Shown one piece after another: positions 5,489-5,660 of a DNA stretch of 5,660 bases. Numbering within the stretch: position 1 is the stretch's first letter; every line of letters begins with the position of its first letter. A program made the position numbers and the translations under genes. This stretch comes from Bacteroidota bacterium (GTDB lineage: Bacteria > Bacteroidota > Bacteroidia > Flavobacteriales > Crocinitomicaceae): the NCBI GenBank assembly GCA_029558435.1, contig JAKQEZ010000574.1:1-5660 (forward strand), given 5' to 3'. The notes below the pieces were generated by a model. That model saw nothing but the letters and a program-made list of their open reading frames with translations, ran no database searches and had not been told where the DNA came from.

Positions 5489-5660
5489 TGTCTAAAATCC
5501 CCCACGCTTTACTAACATCCTAAATGTGAATAACTTATCAATATCTTCAGGCCTCATCTTGTTGATATTCACTTCATTTAATTTGCGACGAATATTCAAT
5601 ATCATTAACCAAAATCAACTCAAAAAGCTCCTAAATGTGCTTCGACTTGCTTTTTTGTTT
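5489..5660. other. Downstream flank, no convincing gene
   Basis: No coding region is supported here. The stretch is AT-rich and has no attC-like fold of the size seen upstream. The only notable item is a short minus-strand frame with protein-like composition, listed separately. Confidence 0.4.
5492..5605 (-). pseudogene. Possible minus-strand gene remnant, 37 codons
   Basis: The minus strand from 5605 to 5492 reads a 37-residue frame ending NKMRPEDIDKLFTFRMLVKR and then GGF. Upstream in the same frame a TGA at 5615-5617 interrupts further readable sequence (KASRSTFRSFLS). The composition looks like the end of a real protein, but I do not recognise the family. It lies opposite to the cassette genes and starts just past the altered core of site 3. 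It could equally be chance. Confidence 0.22.

Overview
The window is AT-rich (roughly one third G+C by eye) and most likely comes from a Bacteroidota chromosome or metagenome contig. Two promoters match the Bacteroidota pattern (TTTG, about 20 bases, TAnnTTTG), start codons lack Shine-Dalgarno sequences and sit in A-rich leaders, and the proteins have the Lys/Ile/Asn/Phe-rich style of that phylum.

The main reading is that almost the whole window is a run of three integron-type gene cassettes, all genes on the + strand. Each cassette begins at a GTT core (147, 3450, 4384). Each ends in a ~130-base folded site whose left core, ending in AAC (3331, 4266, 5365), is the exact 9-10 base reverse complement of that same cassette's first bases. 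This is the relation expected of cassettes that circularise through attC recombination. The three sites differ in sequence but have nearly equal lengths (132, 131 and 130 bases). Their stem mismatches are A-C on the + strand, which become G-T pairs on the bottom strand, as expected of attC.

Layout: 1-146, upstream flank with two short hairpins and no clear gene (attI side or the end of another cassette). 148-3450, cassette 1: a three-gene restriction-modification operon made of an HTH controller, an AccI-like endonuclease and a gamma-class adenine DNA methyltransferase, with overlapping ends and a promoter covered by two palindromic operators. 3451-4384, cassette 2: a HigB-HigA-like toxin-antitoxin pair with its own promoter, operator and apparently leaderless GTG start. 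4385 to about 5482, cassette 3: an exported SIMPL/DUF541-like protein. 5489-5660: no convincing gene, only a possible degraded minus-strand fragment.

No integrase gene is visible. Two of the three cassettes are addiction-type modules (restriction-modification and toxin-antitoxin) with their own promoters, which would stabilise the array. The window contains no GTMKAC (AccI) sites in a hand scan, which fits an AccI-like specificity but does not prove it.
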